Below are positions 18,344 to 29,798 of a stretch of 64,000 nucleotides of DNA, in pieces; within the stretch, counting starts at the first letter, position 1, and every line of letters starts with the position of its first letter. The notes beneath the pieces were generated by a model. The model saw only the letters and a program-made list of their open reading frames with translations, did no database searches and had not been told where the DNA came from. The DNA lies in NCBI GenBank assembly GCA_026075535.2, contig AP026544.2, positions 9,672,001 to 9,736,000 of the forward strand, in the 5' to 3' direction. A program made the position numbers and the translations under genes. This DNA is from Tricholoma matsutake. Lineage: Eukaryota > Basidiomycota > Agaricomycetes > Agaricales > Tricholomataceae.

Positions 18344-19247
18344 CCGTAACTATAGGTGTCATTGCCATGGCCTGTGGCTGTGCCATCGGAGTTTGCGCCT
18401 GAGGCGCCTTTCCTTTCTCGGACTTTCCTCCTGATGGCTTTCCAAATTTACTACTTCCGTACATCAACTTTGACTCTGCCTGTTCCTGCCGATATTGCTG
18501 GTCAAGGTGCATTGCCCAATTATACCACTTGTCCAACTTCTCTGGCATAGAAGGTAGTTGGTAGATAGACTTGAATAAAGAGGGATTTAATCCTGCTTTC
18601 AAAAACTCTACCAATGCAGCTTCTCCCATATCCGTTTGCGAAGCTTCTGCTTTGAACTGCAAAATAAATTCATCCGCCGTTAGGGAACCTTGGCGCATGG
18701 TCTTTAATTTAGCATTGGCTGTTGCCTTTGGATTAAGGTCTCCAAACTGTGCCTCCAATCTCTCCAGAAATTCTTTGAAGGTTGCAAATGGTTTATTTCC
18801 TGCGGCAATTTGATTAATAGCCTCATTTCTCCAGAACTGTGCTTCCCCCCCCTGAATGTATGAGAGAGCAAACATAATCCTAGACTCGGCTGTATGAAAC
18901 TCTGGCTTCCTCCCAAGGATGTACAATACTATAGAGCTGATGAAGGATTTTGTATTCTCCATGGTACCGTCAAAGATTTGTGGGGGTGTGTACTTAGGTA
19001 AGCATGCTTTTCCATTTCTGGATTTCTCTGCCATCTCATCCTCCTGTGACATCCACTCCACCATCTCCTCCATCTCATCATCTCTTTCTCCTGTTGTCTC
19101 TGGCTGTACTTCCGCTTGTCTGGGCTGTGATGCTGCCAACACTGACACTAATTGGGACATTTGCACTGTAAGCGCATCAATTTTTGCCTCTAGTGCTGGT
19201 GTGGGAATGGGATTAGGGCTGGGATTAGAAGTTGAAGGTTCAGACAT
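18344..19247 (-). pseudogene. element A gag, capsid part
   Basis: On the minus strand the frame begins MSEPSTSNPSPNP with a Ser/Pro-rich tail and a short coiled coil (LEAKIDALTVQMSQLVSVLA). A Glu/Met-rich stretch and a Ty3-type retrotransposon gag domain follow: PQIFDGTMENTKSFISSIVL, RIMFALSYIQGGEAQFWRNE, FKEFLERLEAQFGDLNPKAT and LKTMRQGSLTADEFILQFKA. It ends in a Lys/Gly/Gln-rich linker. Coding stops matching at the edge of element B and continues at 6518. The start ATG is well placed and no stop lies within this part. Gag would form the particle of element A. Confidence 0.9.
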
Positions 19248-19865
19248 AATTGTAAAATCTGTGATGAATCACTTCTTCGACAAACTCAAGATTTGTTCTT
19301 CGAGACCTCTCCAAACGCTTACTGGTCACGTGATCGTTTGTCGATCGTTTGTCAATGGTTCGTCGATCATTCATTGTTCATCGAGCACCTAATTTGACAC
19401 TTCGGATCAATAACCCTTCCAACAGTGCCTGATCTCGGGGATAACACTGAATTTGGCTTGTAACTAAAATAGTTGTCCAAATAGAGTGATGTAAATCTTA
19501 ACTAAACCAGATCCAATTGGTTGTCTGGTTGCAGCTGTCCTAATGACGAGCGCTGCCTCTTGATCACTGGCAGTTGCAATGTAAGGCAAGGCCTGGTGTC
19601 GGCTTACAAAAGAAAAGGTAGATTACATATGTACAAGTACTTCTGGCTCGTGCCAAAAGGATGAGTAATCGGATGTGGCATGGTGAAACAATGATGTATG
19701 CGCAAGTAAGAGAAGGTGCACTGATATGGGAAGTTGTGTTCTTCTGTTAGGGCGACACCCACTATCTGCTAGCTAAGACTGTGTGGGTTCTCTCTACAAG
19801 AAGGGGGCAGGATCCACATGCGTGATGGGGAAACTGATGGTTTTGATGCAAGGGGTTATTAATAG
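19248..19865. other. presumed leader of element A, unassigned
   Basis: Upstream of the element A gag gene there is a short direct repeat of GATCGTTTGTC (19331-19352) and little else. The LTR of A should be near here but no partner copy was recognised elsewhere in the window. Confidence 0.3.
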
Positions 19866-19898
19866 GTGAGTTTGTTGACAAAGGCCTTTCACACTGAA

Positions 19899-20145
19899 AG
19901 CGTAGGTGGAATACCTAAGAGAACACAACTGGGGTCCCCTAGGCATATATTTAGGGTTTATATACTATGTTACATATATTGTACATTGTTGTTACCGATG
20001 CACCCATACATGCGTGTACATATTGATGCATGTGAAATAAAATTCTCATGCTATCAAAGTGTAGCATCATTTGGTGTCATGTAGCATAATTCGACATAAT
20101 AAAATAAAAATGAAAATTTATTAGGTAATGGGGTGGTTTCCTAAC
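19899..20145. repeat. dispersed repeat R2, copy 1
   Basis: The right part (about 19990-20145) recurs in inverted orientation at 63854-64000. It includes GTAGCATAATTCGACATAAT and TTATTAGGTAATGGGG. The left part (GGTGGAATACCTAAGAGAAC onward) recurs at about 38613-38720. No coding sequence. It may be part of an LTR or a MITE. The boundaries are only those of the visible matches. Confidence 0.6.
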
Positions 20146-21825
20146 AAATGCCCTTTGAATGATAGGAAAGGTGTGTGGTCCATACTGAGTCATTCTCACA
20201 TCTGCTGATGGGAGACCCATACACTTCCCATGCCATAACACATACTAACCTTTGTTCTACTTTACCATTAGACCTATAATTTGAAAAAGTGAACATTTTG
20301 GTGCCATAGATGTCACAGGGTAAGTATATCTCCTCCTGACCTATCATGTGCTCTTCTGCTCACTCTGACTGCTACAGAGCTATTTATGGGTCCCTAATAC
20401 TGTTTAGTATGACTATTAAATGCTATATCTATTCGCATATTGGAAGGGCAAGGCCCAGGAATGCAGGTAAGTCACCATAAGTGACAATCTCTCCCCCTCC
20501 CCATATAGCTGACCTGACACCCAACCCATGCTCCCCAGTTCTCCCAATCTCATTCCCTACCCCTCAGTACATGCTAGTACCCATCCACATAACCCCCTAT
20601 TGTGGTAGAGGATCTACAAGGTCAGTAGACAGTACCCACTCTCATCATCCTTGTCAATTCTCTTTCTTTCACACCTTCCCTACTCATGTAGAGCTATCCC
20701 AGTCATGTATATAGCTATACATAGGATTATCTATCACTGTATATATAGTAGAGCCCCTCAATCAAGAGAAGAGACCCCCTTCTCCTCCCCTGATCAAGGG
20801 AGCAAGCTTACTGCAGGCTGAATATAGGTAGAAAAGCAGAAATAACTGTCAATAAACACTCTATATACACCATTAAGTGTTATCTATCAAAAAAATTAAA
20901 GGGAAAGGGTCCAGAATAAATGGAACAGTGTGCTCATTGTCAGGAACAATGGGCACAACACATTGCAGTAGCATTGATGGCAATGTTGGAGGGAGCCGAA
21001 TTGTCCATCATGATGATGCAATAACTCAATAAGGAGATCCATTGATGGCTGTGATGGACAGTGATCAACATTTGTGGAGCAACTGGCACAAGGGGCAGCA
21101 TATTTTTAGCTACAGTGGTGGTTGCCCAGGGTGGATATATGCTATGGACATTACCTATTTTGGAAAGGGGAGGAGTTCACAAAATTTTGCAAACCCAGAT
21201 TTGACCGAGATACCTTGCAACTAGACCATAGTTGAAAGGTCCTGCACTTGAACACATGTCACCAAAATATGTTTTTTGATCCTTACATATCAATTTGCCA
21301 AGTCAAGGGCTGCAATAATGACACAACATGAAAAAAGGGAAAGGAAAATGAAATAAAAATATATTTCCATGAAACTTGAGAAACATATTCTATGGCAAAC
21401 ATAACAACCACCCAATTGATGGAAGACAGAACATAGAAGAACTGTCAATGAAGAACAGAACACTCAATCATTCATCACATCGTAATGTCTATTTTAAGAA
21501 CAGACGAACTACTGCTCCCTGATCATATTTCAGGAACAGGCAATGGATTGATTGACAGGAAGAACCCCAGATATAAAAGGATGCATTGTAGTGGGGGGGC
21601 ACAACAATATGGTGAGCAGGAATGCACCCAACCAGGAAGGGGCTGCCAGGAACCGCACACCATAATCCAAACATCACATGGATTTGTTATATATCATGCA
21701 GACCTGTAATTACTGTCCTACATGTACCACACTATAACCTGTCACCACAGTACTTTGATGTATGAGATGGACATAATTGCCTGGTACATGTGTGACCTAC
21801 TGACTATGTGATGACATGACTCTAC
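20146..21825. other. unassigned AT-rich region
   Basis: No protein family, inverted ends or repeats were recognised. TATATATAG motifs near 20740 and several short open frames are present without recognisable content. Confidence 0.35.
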
Positions 21826-21833
21826 CCCATAAC

Positions 21834-21960
21834 TAGGGTTGCATAAAAAATCCATATTTTTTTACTGTTACATTATTTACCTAGTAATTTACTAGTAATG
21901 TACTACCCCAGCCCAAGGGTCAGTAATTTACCAAGTCACATGGGTGTAATATATCTCAAC
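21834..21960 (+). repeat. hAT H1 left inverted end and subterminal array
   Basis: After the TAGGG end come palindromic units such as GTAATTTACTAGTAAT and AGTAATTTACC. These probably serve as transposase contact sites, as in other hAT elements (inference). Confidence 0.75.
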
Positions 21961-22194
21961 TCCTCAAGGGTCAATCAAAAAAGAAAAAACATATGGTGAA
22001 CATCATTCTTCCAGACATGGAAAATATTCCTGCATATGTAAGCAAAATATTCTTCCTACAGGGAGCCTAAATGCTCTTGATATCATCTCATTTCTATGCC
22101 CACCCATCACAAATCCACCCCAGTTACTACTTGGAGTCACAGATCTTTTCTCAAAAAATTCAAGCATTGTGCAGGATGCTACAGCTGCATGCAT

Positions 22195-23356
22195 TGATAG
22201 GTCCACCTGGTGCTCTAAGGTCTGGGAACACTTCCAAATGCTTTGACACATTGTCACACATGCTCCCAAACCCCTAAAAAGCCCTACAAAGCCCTACAAA
22301 GCCCACAAAACTACTCTGAAGCTATTTCATAGCACTTTGAATGACTTTGAATGACTTTGAACGACTTTGCAACACTTTGAGTAAGTTTGAATGACTTTGC
22401 AGCACCTCAAACGCCTTCAGCCGCTGTATGCCTATTGCACTGCCCTTCAGACACACACAGCACACCTTGTATGAGTTAGTGCGTCACATATCGACCACCA
22501 CTGGACATGAGGAGACATGACAATGGGATTTTAGGATGTGATTGTGGCGCTTTGACATTTTGATGATATATTGGATCAATAGGACAGGTACTGGAGATGT
22601 TCCGGGAGTCTCCTCTATAGCAATGGCATCGAGGCCCAGATAGTGATAGGACGACTCTCTATGTACAGGTGATTGGCTACTGACTATGTGGTCATGTGAC
22701 TACCTGGAGTAGATGCCCAGACACCCTACTCCAGTACCCTTGATACATTGTGACTCTATATGTTTCCCTTATCATCATCTCTCATTTATTTTATGATTTG
22801 GAAAGTGCTTTATTGTTTTATATCTTGCCTCATGTAGTCCTCATGTTTTATTTCCTTTTAATTACCATCTCTTCCAAACATATATAGCCTTGTACTAGCT
22901 ACTTAGAAAGACAGAATAGATTGTCCTCTCATATCCATCATCTGATTTAAGAGCAATCCTCTTGAGTCCAAGTCTCTCGTCTTAGACCTGAAGTTTAGCA
23001 GGTTACCTCGAACTTTCTCGAACTTTCCATATTAGCTTCTCAAAATTGTTGTCCATCATCTATCCCCTCTCGAGAATTTTCCGCATCTCTATCATCTATC
23101 CACAGCATCAGTCAAAACTATTCTCGTCCTCCACAAACCCCTCAGACGTCCTCAAACTTTCTTGAACATCTTTGCAGAGCTTCGTACATCCTCAAACTTC
23201 ATTGAATATTATTGGACCTCTTCAAACATAATTCCTCCACCCTTGGGTAACAGTGGTGATATTTAGTACCACCTCACATCCTTCCTCTAGCTTGCATTAT
23301 ACCATTTGAGACCTTTTTTGTGGGTTTTGTTTGGGTTTCTGGGTCAAGTATCATCA
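22195..23356 (+). repeat. solo-LTR-like repeat, copy 1
   Basis: It begins TGATAGGTCC and ends CATCATCA. It matches 31218-32204 over nearly its whole length but carries about 150-175 extra bases around 22594-22745. Short tandem units of the type ACTTTGAATG lie at 22330-22400. TG...CA termini, length near 1 kb and absence of coding suggest an LTR. No flanking duplication is evident for this copy (GCAT against GTGT). Confidence 0.55.
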
Positions 23357-23599
23357 GTGTTCTGCTATCATTGTGCATCCCTGATATCAATGACCTCAGT
23401 ATACTCAAAACCAAGTTTCTCGAAGCAGAATGAGATGGATTCCTGTCCTTAATTTATCCATCAACAACTCAGTCTCTGGCATAAAGCTACCATTCTGGGT
23501 GGTAGATTTTTGGCAGGCCATACACCAGGTCATCTCATTGAAAGCAGTTTGGAGCACAGCCATTCAGTGGATCTGATCAAAGGGAGAATTATGGACACT

Positions 23600-24160
23600 T
23601 GCTCTCTTGGAGCAGATTCCATGGAATAGTACACTGCACAGATGAGGCACCAATCCATCGAACCCATTGCAGTTTTATGCTCTGAGAAGTGGCTTGCATC
23701 TACACATATGGACTTATTCAGCATTGTGCTTGAGGATGAATGGTGCAATTCTGATGTTCTGCAACTCCATTCTCCTGTGGCATGTGATGGATGGTCAGTT
23801 TCTGTTGAGTCCCTTTTGTCTTCAGGTACAGAACAAATTCCTTCCCCATATATTTGTGGCCACGATCTGAGTGAATGATTTTGATAGGCTTCTCCATCTG
23901 TGTCTGACACCAGGCTTCAAAGTCTTTGTAAGGTCCAAAGCTATTTGCTTGCATCCAAGAAGTTATTATGGCATTGGTGATGGACACTTCATTTCTGGAG
24001 TTAATCATTACCACATATCAATTCGTGCAGAAGAACTACCCCGATGTGAGATCTCTCAGCCACATAAGGAAGGTAGGAGACAAACTCTGGGATGGAACCT
24101 ATACAACAGTGGTCATGAGTATGTCAGTGCATATCACAGAGGGAGGAGCCACATTACCAA
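23600..24160 (-). pseudogene. Ty1/copia integrase fragment
   Basis: The minus strand encodes PYKDFEAWCQTQMEKPIKII, HSDRGHKYMGKEF, then KTKGTQQKLTIHHMPQENGV and AEHQNCTI. This is the copia integrase core, with the second catalytic Asp in HSDRG and the Glu in PQENGVAEH. Upstream sequence is in broken frames. No other pol domain and no LTR of this copy is recognised. It lies inside hAT H1. Confidence 0.75.
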
Positions 24161-24517
24161 CTGACTCCAATAAAGGAAACCACTGGACAACTTTGTTTGA
24201 GATGTCATCAATTCTATATGTGATTCATTCAAGCTTCCACCACCTGCTGAGCTGGCAAATGTCCTCAAGTGGGGGTAATGGGGAGACCTACCATGCACCA
24301 CACAATCCGACAACTTTTCCTGTTCAATATTCAGTGCAAACTTGATGTCCCACAGTCTGCTATCCACAACATTTCCACTTATACCAGAAGATGGAGCCAT
24401 TGCAGCACATATTGATATGTTGAAATGTATTGTCACCTTCTTGAAGTGAACACATGTAGTAAGTCGTGCATTACTTGTGATGAAAATTAGTATTGAAAAA
24501 ATATTTATGGTGAGCCT
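24161..24517. other. unassigned segment between copia and element D fragments
   Basis: A minus-strand open frame (24134-24526) has no recognised domain. It might be the gag-protease part of the adjacent copia fragment. Confidence 0.3.
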
Positions 24518-24520
24518 GAC

Positions 24521-24871
24521 ATGCATAGATTAGGTGTACACAACTGCCCAGAGGTCCCAGCCCTCATCAACAAAGGACTTGCTGCCTTTACCCCAGAAGG
24601 AAAACTTATGCATCTGGGGGGTGCACAACTTCCACATGGCATGCCTGGGGGTGGCATGGCTAAAGCTTTAAGAGACAAACAAGCAGCGACCATCGTGTCC
24701 ATCAGTTCTTTAAAAGGTAAAGGTCGGGAGGGACAAGACCCCCCTCCCCACATGGCCGCTATAGCGGGTCTCCAGTCAAATGGTAAAGATGTTCTTGGAG
24801 GCACTGTCTATGGAGTCTCTTCCTTTGTTCACCCAGCCTGGCATGACGCCTTTCTGGCCACACATTTTTAA
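24521..24871 (+). pseudogene. element D gag C-part
   Basis: HRLGVHNCPEVPALINKGLA aligns with the end of the atypical knuckle of B. It continues through MPGGGMAKALRDKQA and PPPHMAAIAGLQSNGKDVLG to 24871. It reads through the positions where B has its stops at 11294 and 11507. The Cys-containing first half of the knuckle is missing because the element is cut at 24518. Confidence 0.75.
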
Positions 24872-24898
24872 GTGAAAGAGGCAAAGAAAGGTAACACC

Positions 24899-25160
24899 AT
24901 GAAAGCCTATCCCTTATTTGGGTAGGAAACACTGGGGATGCAGAGGGAGAGAGAGAAAAGACTAATGAACTCACTTCTAATCACGTGAAATAACAAGACA
25001 ACGACGTGTATTTAGGAGTGAGGGATAATACAAAAGCCAAGTAAGAGGAAGCGAGAGGGGAAAAAGGAAGAATGGGGGATTCCCCATATGTAATAGTATA
25101 TATCGCTTGAAGAGTATGTACATACAAACAAGTGTCCATAAGATGATGTAAGCCAGGCTT
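24899..25160. mobile_element. about 262-bp insertion in element D
   Basis: Element B is continuous here, whereas D carries extra sequence flanked by ACACC on both sides (24894-24898 and 25161-25165). The insert begins ATGAAAGCCTAT and ends GCCAGGCTT, with AAAGCCT and AGGCTT as a short inverted end pair. It could be a small solo LTR or MITE. The type is not resolved. Confidence 0.5.
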
Positions 25161-25344
25161 ACACCCCACTGACAAGAATATAGAACCCATCCCCAAGGTT
25201 ATGATGACAAGCCTTCCAAAACCTCAAGCACCCTCTGTTCCTCAACCTCAACCAACTCCAATGCAACAACCTCACCCGGCAAATATGGAGGAGGCATGGC
25301 ATCAATGAAAAACTGCCCCCAAGACTACAAATGCACAAACACCT

Positions 25345-26270
25345 GTGGAGGCCAATACTCAAGATCCAAACAAGACCAGTGTGAAGCCAACAAATGGCTA
25401 CCATTTCACGTTGTCTATTCAAGAAATGATCAATGGTGATGTTGTCCAGCAGAAAATCCTCGATATGCTGATTACACTTCCTCTCAAGGAAATTTTAGGT
25501 ATTTCCCTGGATATGCAGAAGCACTTTTCAGGCCTTACAAAGACAAGGCGTGAATATGCGTCAAAACCAGTAATGGCCACTCACAATGAAGACAGCGTGT
25601 GTGATTCACAGGAAATATACTCACCGGGAACAAGAGCTTCGAATGAGGCCATTGCCAACCCATTGGAACATTCAGAACTCCATGTCTCATTCAACAAAGA
25701 GACAGAGAATGTCGAAGAAATTCTCATACAGTATTCCTTAGCTGTCAAAATTCATACTAACCCTCTCTTTGCGATGATGATGGGACACTTCAAAGGGATT
25801 CTAGCAGGACACCACATTACTTTCATGATCGACACAGGTTCTGAGCTAAAGTTGATCTCTGATGCATTATTTAGGCAGACTAACCTCGCTCTCAACCTCA
25901 ATGGTGTGCGTTGGTCCCTTGAAGGAATTAATGGATGTGCAGTCCCTCTAGTTGGCTGTTGTTGAGACATTCAGGTATCTTGCAGTGGCCACTGATTTGA
26001 CCACCACTTCTTCATCAGCAGGGAGGGTACAGGGCAACAAGATGTCATCCTTGGTCAACCCTGGCTGCAATGGTACTCAGCGACACTCTGTTATTCCCAG
26101 TCTGGGACTGTTGAAATCTGCTTGTGGTCTGATGGCGACAGGGAAAAGGGGCAAGACCCCACAATTGTGATTCAACTGGTAGCTGCTAATGCCCCTCATA
26201 ACACTGACAAATTAACATTTCAGGGAAAATGTGCAAGAATTGAAGATGCCTCAGATTTGGAAAACTGAGG
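25345..26270 (+). pseudogene. element D linker and aspartic protease
   Basis: The frame to 25965 includes a region like that of B (YHFTLSIQEMINGDVVQQKI), then FMIDTGSELKLISDALFRQT with the catalytic Asp-Thr-Gly, and RWSLEGINGCAVPLVGCC. After a stop at 25963 the sequence continues out of frame with a VILGQPWLQW-like segment (around 26050). The catalytic triad is intact; the frame is not. Confidence 0.8.
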
Positions 26271-27230
26271 TTGGGCACACAGTCCAGGCCTGATGAACAT
26301 CAGGATGTGCTCATACCTTCCATTGGGCAAACTTTGGTAGGAGAATGCAATGATGAAGATATTTCTTTACTCTGTTCCCTTTCTCCTCCGAGACTGATGA
26401 TACCCTTCTTAGAACTTTTGCTTATGCAGCACCTCTTTCATCAGTACCTCAACATACTTTTTGGACATGACGAGCATTGCTGGAGGAACCCCCATGGTAT
26501 GCGCATGCGGCAAGGAAGTATAAACCTGTCGACTGCAAAGTCTGCCCAGTTCCAACATACATGCCCAACCTGGCTGGTCAGATCTTCGAGCCCATTGACA
26601 TCCCGGAACTGTCACCTTTACCTCTTGATCCCCCTTTTCTTGAAGATTTTGAGCCAATGTTGTGACTCACCCAAGAGCGCCTCAAATTTATTCTCAAACT
26701 GTTCCCAAAGATTTCCTTTCTGCATGTGAAATTGACTTACTTGTTTTTGTTCTTAGAATCCGAGACTTGGCTCTGGCATTCACAGACTCTGAATGTGGTA
26801 CATTTTCCTGTAAATTTTACCCTGACTACAAAATCCCTATTATAGAACACATACCATGGGTGCAACCACCGATCTGTGTTTCCAAATCCATCAAGGAGAC
26901 AGTTTGTAAGATGCTACTGGATCAGAAAGCTGCTGGCAAGTACAAGTATTCGACTGTGTCTTACCATTCCAGGATTTTCATGGTTCTCAAAAAAATGGGG
27001 CTTTGAATTGTTCATGACATGTAAGAACTCAACAAAGTTACAGTTAGAGACTCAGCGCTTCCCCCATGTGTGGATGATTTCGCTGAAGGACTAGTTGGCA
27101 GGGTCATTTATGGTTTGGCAGATTTGTTTGCAGGCTACGACGGCCATGTTCTGGCAGTATCTTCATGCCCCCTTACCACTTTTAACTCCATCATTGGTCT
27201 GCACCAACTTACAGTACTCCCCCAGGGTGC
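26271..27230 (+). pseudogene. element D reverse transcriptase, N-terminal part only
   Basis: Pieces in several frames match B: YKPVDCKVCPVPTYMPNLAG (26477-26665), YKIPIIEHIPWVQPPICVSK (26662-27006) and MDDFAEGLVGRVIYGLADLF (27070 onward), with GYDGHVLAVSSCPLTTFNSI. Sequence ends at VLPQGAT and then enters integrase, so the catalytic box and thumb are deleted. Confidence 0.75.
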
Positions 27231-28245
27231 AACAAATTGGCCCAATCTCTATGATGATGTTACCTACTTCGTGCGATTGTGCTACAGCTGCCAACTCAAC
27301 TCAAAAATGCGCCCAAAGATCACATTCTCCCCTACTTGGAATTTGGCAATCCTCTGTTGCTTCCACCTTGACACCATCCACATGGAAAAAGGCCAAGGTG
27401 GGATGTGATACTTACTACATGCACAGGAGCCAGCAATCGAGTGGCCAGAAGCTCATGCTGTTTGATGGAATACCTCTGAAGCATGGGCCGATTTTATTTA
27501 TGAGGACATTATCTGTCGGTTCAGTTGCATGCCCTACTGTGTCATTGATGGCAGATCAGAGTTCAAAGGAGCTGCAGCAATTGTACTTGCATGGTATGGA
27601 ATCATGGTTATCCTCTCTTCCCCTTATCATCCACAGGGGTATGCTGTTGTCAAATGTGCTCATCAAGTGCTTGTCAATGCACTCATGCATGTTTGCAGTG
27701 TCCACCCTTCATGCTGGCCTCTGTATCTTCATGCTATACTTCTGGCTATCCATTGTATGGCCTCATGTATGACAGGTCACTCCCCATATTATTTACTCTA
27801 TGGATGACAACCCCTTCTCGCCTTCGACATTGGGGAATCCCTTGACTGGGATAAGGTAATTATGACAGAGGACCTGATCACCATCCAAGCCCAACAAATT
27901 ACGCGACAAGATAACATCCTTGTGGATGCTCTCGAGAAGCAAAGATGTGAATGACAATGCATGGTGGACAATTTCAACAACAGGTATGAGCAATATCTTG
28001 TTGCTAATGACTTCAATATAGGTACTTGGGTGCTTGTACACAAGACTTGGCTCGACAACAAGGCCACAAGTTGGCGCCACACTGGGCAGGCCCATTTGTA
28101 ATCCATTGCAAGCTTAGCGATACGGCGTACCAACTCAGGGAAATCCATGGGACCATCAAGTGAGGTAAAGTAGCAAAGGATCAACTGAAACTGTTCTATT
28201 ACAGGAAGGACCAACAGACCATCAAGTCCATGTCGTCAAGCTGTT
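27231..28245 (+). pseudogene. element D integrase (broken)
   Basis: It carries the end of the zinc finger (VRLCYSCQLNSKMRPKITF), the first catalytic Asp (FHLDTIHMEKGQGGM) and, in the frame 27529-27807, the second Asp replaced within VIDGRSEFKGAA (B has VVDNGSEFQGA, so the Asp remains and Asn-Gly is Gly-Arg). YHPQGYAVVKCAHQVL follows, where the catalytic Glu of B (VVERAH) is Lys. The C-terminal tail runs in broken frames to about 28245. The Glu-to-Lys change alone would abolish activity. Confidence 0.8.
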
Positions 28246-28429
28246 GCATTTTCAGCATGGGTACTTGCCGTGACCACAACACTGTCTAGCTCTTTGGACT
28301 GGCCTAAGAATCTTTGTGCTCCCCTGCTAGTGCCCACCACTAAATTTGTTTTGGCCAGATTGGTTTCCTTTCACTTGTTCCTTGGTTGGGTCTGGCATGA
28401 TGAGGGCTTCATGCAAAGTCTCCCCCATC

Positions 28430-29480
28430 TGTGGTAGGGTGATGAGTCCTACTCATCAACCCCACCATCTTAAACATTTCCCACAAAGTCTTTTGTTACA
28501 CAATGACAACCCCGTGTCATTGTACATTCTTAGTGTGTTCCTAAATTCTCTCTAGATTCATTTTACTGATTGGCGACCTGATGTTTTTATTTCTTAGATC
28601 TTTTATTTGCAGGATGATGTTTTACCTATGTGACACATCAGTCACACATCTTGCTCATGTTTTCTCGCTTCCTTGGTCTTCTCGTCGACAGCATCACATC
28701 ACTACAACTTTGCTCACGTTTTCTCGCTTCCTCAGCCTTTGCATTGACAGCATCACCTGCTTTGAAGGATTGGTGCTGGTTTTCCCATTCCATTTTCATT
28801 TGCCTTTTATAGTTTTATTGCCATGCCTATTTACTGTGATGATCTGCAACGTCAAACTCAACACCTGCTCTTACTTCAGAATCACATCCCAAATATGACA
28901 ATCCAATTCCCTTTCTAGTCTTCTTGGTCTGGTTGCTTGGACTGTCGGCACGAGAGAACATGTGCACTCAGTTTTTGCTTTGTAACTACAGATGTTTGTA
29001 TTTAGGTGTCCTCCCACCTGTTGAATGGAGCACCCCAATCTTTACTCCTCATTATTATGCCCTCCCTTTGAGTTTTTCACTTGGTCTCTCAAGTTTCTGC
29101 ACACCAAGGTGCAGGTTTTTTAGCTAAGTACTCAAGTCTTTAAGTTTACGGCCCCAAGGAGCCCCCTTTTCTCTTGTTTGTTTCCCGTTATACAAGTTCT
29201 TACCCTACCGTCTACGAGCCCATTTCCATTGCGTGGTTGATGACCTGTGTATCTGATGCACACATCATGTGACTCCATTGATTGCATTCATGTTTAGTTT
29301 TTCCCCTCTCATTTTATTGACCCCACAGCCTTCATTCACAGTTTAAAAGTTATTTCTCACCTGTTGTATTCCTTCTTTCATATTCACATTTTTCCACTCA
29401 TCCGCATGTCTACACTGACCTCATCCATCGTGACGTGACGACCTGGTCAACAGAACCTCCAACAGACCATTTCCCCAACA
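28430..29480 (+). repeat. element D 3' LTR-like region
   Basis: It starts TGTGGTAGGGTG, right after a region matching the upstream edge of the B 3' LTR (GGCTTCATGCAAAGTCTCCC against GGCATCATGCAAAGTACCCC). It ends ACAGACCATTTCCCCAACA, like ACTACATTCCCTGCCACA of B. A perfect palindrome TGATGAGT/ACTCATCA lies at 28440-28458. The unit CTCGCTTCCT...GACAGCATCAC is present twice (28670-28755). It is divergent from the B LTR. Confidence 0.65.
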
Positions 29481-29798
29481 ACAACGTATACCCCAGCATT
29501 GAGAGAGAGATTAGAGACAGAGCAGATTGTAAACAAAGTCAAAAATGTTGCTGTGAAGCAGTGAGAGTTCCTGAAAACACAAGAGAACCTAATGATATCC
29601 TGCGATAGGGGTACATCAAAGGGAAGAGATGCATTTAGATGATCTATGTTTCAACACCAAAGAGGAAAGTGTATCTGATGGAATGTTGCAAGGCAACATC
29701 AGAATCCCACACTAGTGTTTAGATCAAAAACTTTGTCCTTGAGGTGCATGTAAATATAAGTACCTGTTTGAGATTGATTTGATGGACTGATATAGATT

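Larger units (their letters stand above)
3690..19247 (-). mobile_element. Ty3/gypsy element A, split by element B
   Basis: Read on the minus strand the parts come in normal gypsy order: gag (19247 to 18344), a CCHC knuckle (6518 to about 6400), protease, reverse transcriptase, RNase H and the start of integrase (to about 3690). The gag frame stops matching exactly at the right edge of element B (18344). The knuckle-bearing continuation starts exactly at its left edge (6518), so A was intact across this point before B inserted. No LTRs of A could be identified. The element is dead: there are several frame breaks, a damaged catalytic box in the reverse transcriptase and a lost integrase core. 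Confidence 0.85.
24518..29480 (+). mobile_element. gypsy element D, 5'-truncated relative of B
   Basis: From 24518 the sequence follows element B domain by domain (knuckle region, linker, protease, reverse transcriptase start, integrase) and ends in an LTR-like region at 28430-29480. It lacks the 5' LTR, the gag capsid part and everything from the reverse transcriptase active site through RNase H. Near 27225 the text jumps from the reverse transcriptase (VLPQGAT) to the integrase zinc finger (NWPNLYDDVTYFVRLCYSC). It is a dead, internally deleted copy within hAT H1. Confidence 0.85.

Noticed and set aside
24134..24526. Minus-strand frame of 130 codons as a copia gag-protease
   Set aside because: Position would fit, but no protease DSG/DTG or CCHC motif is visible, so no function is claimed.
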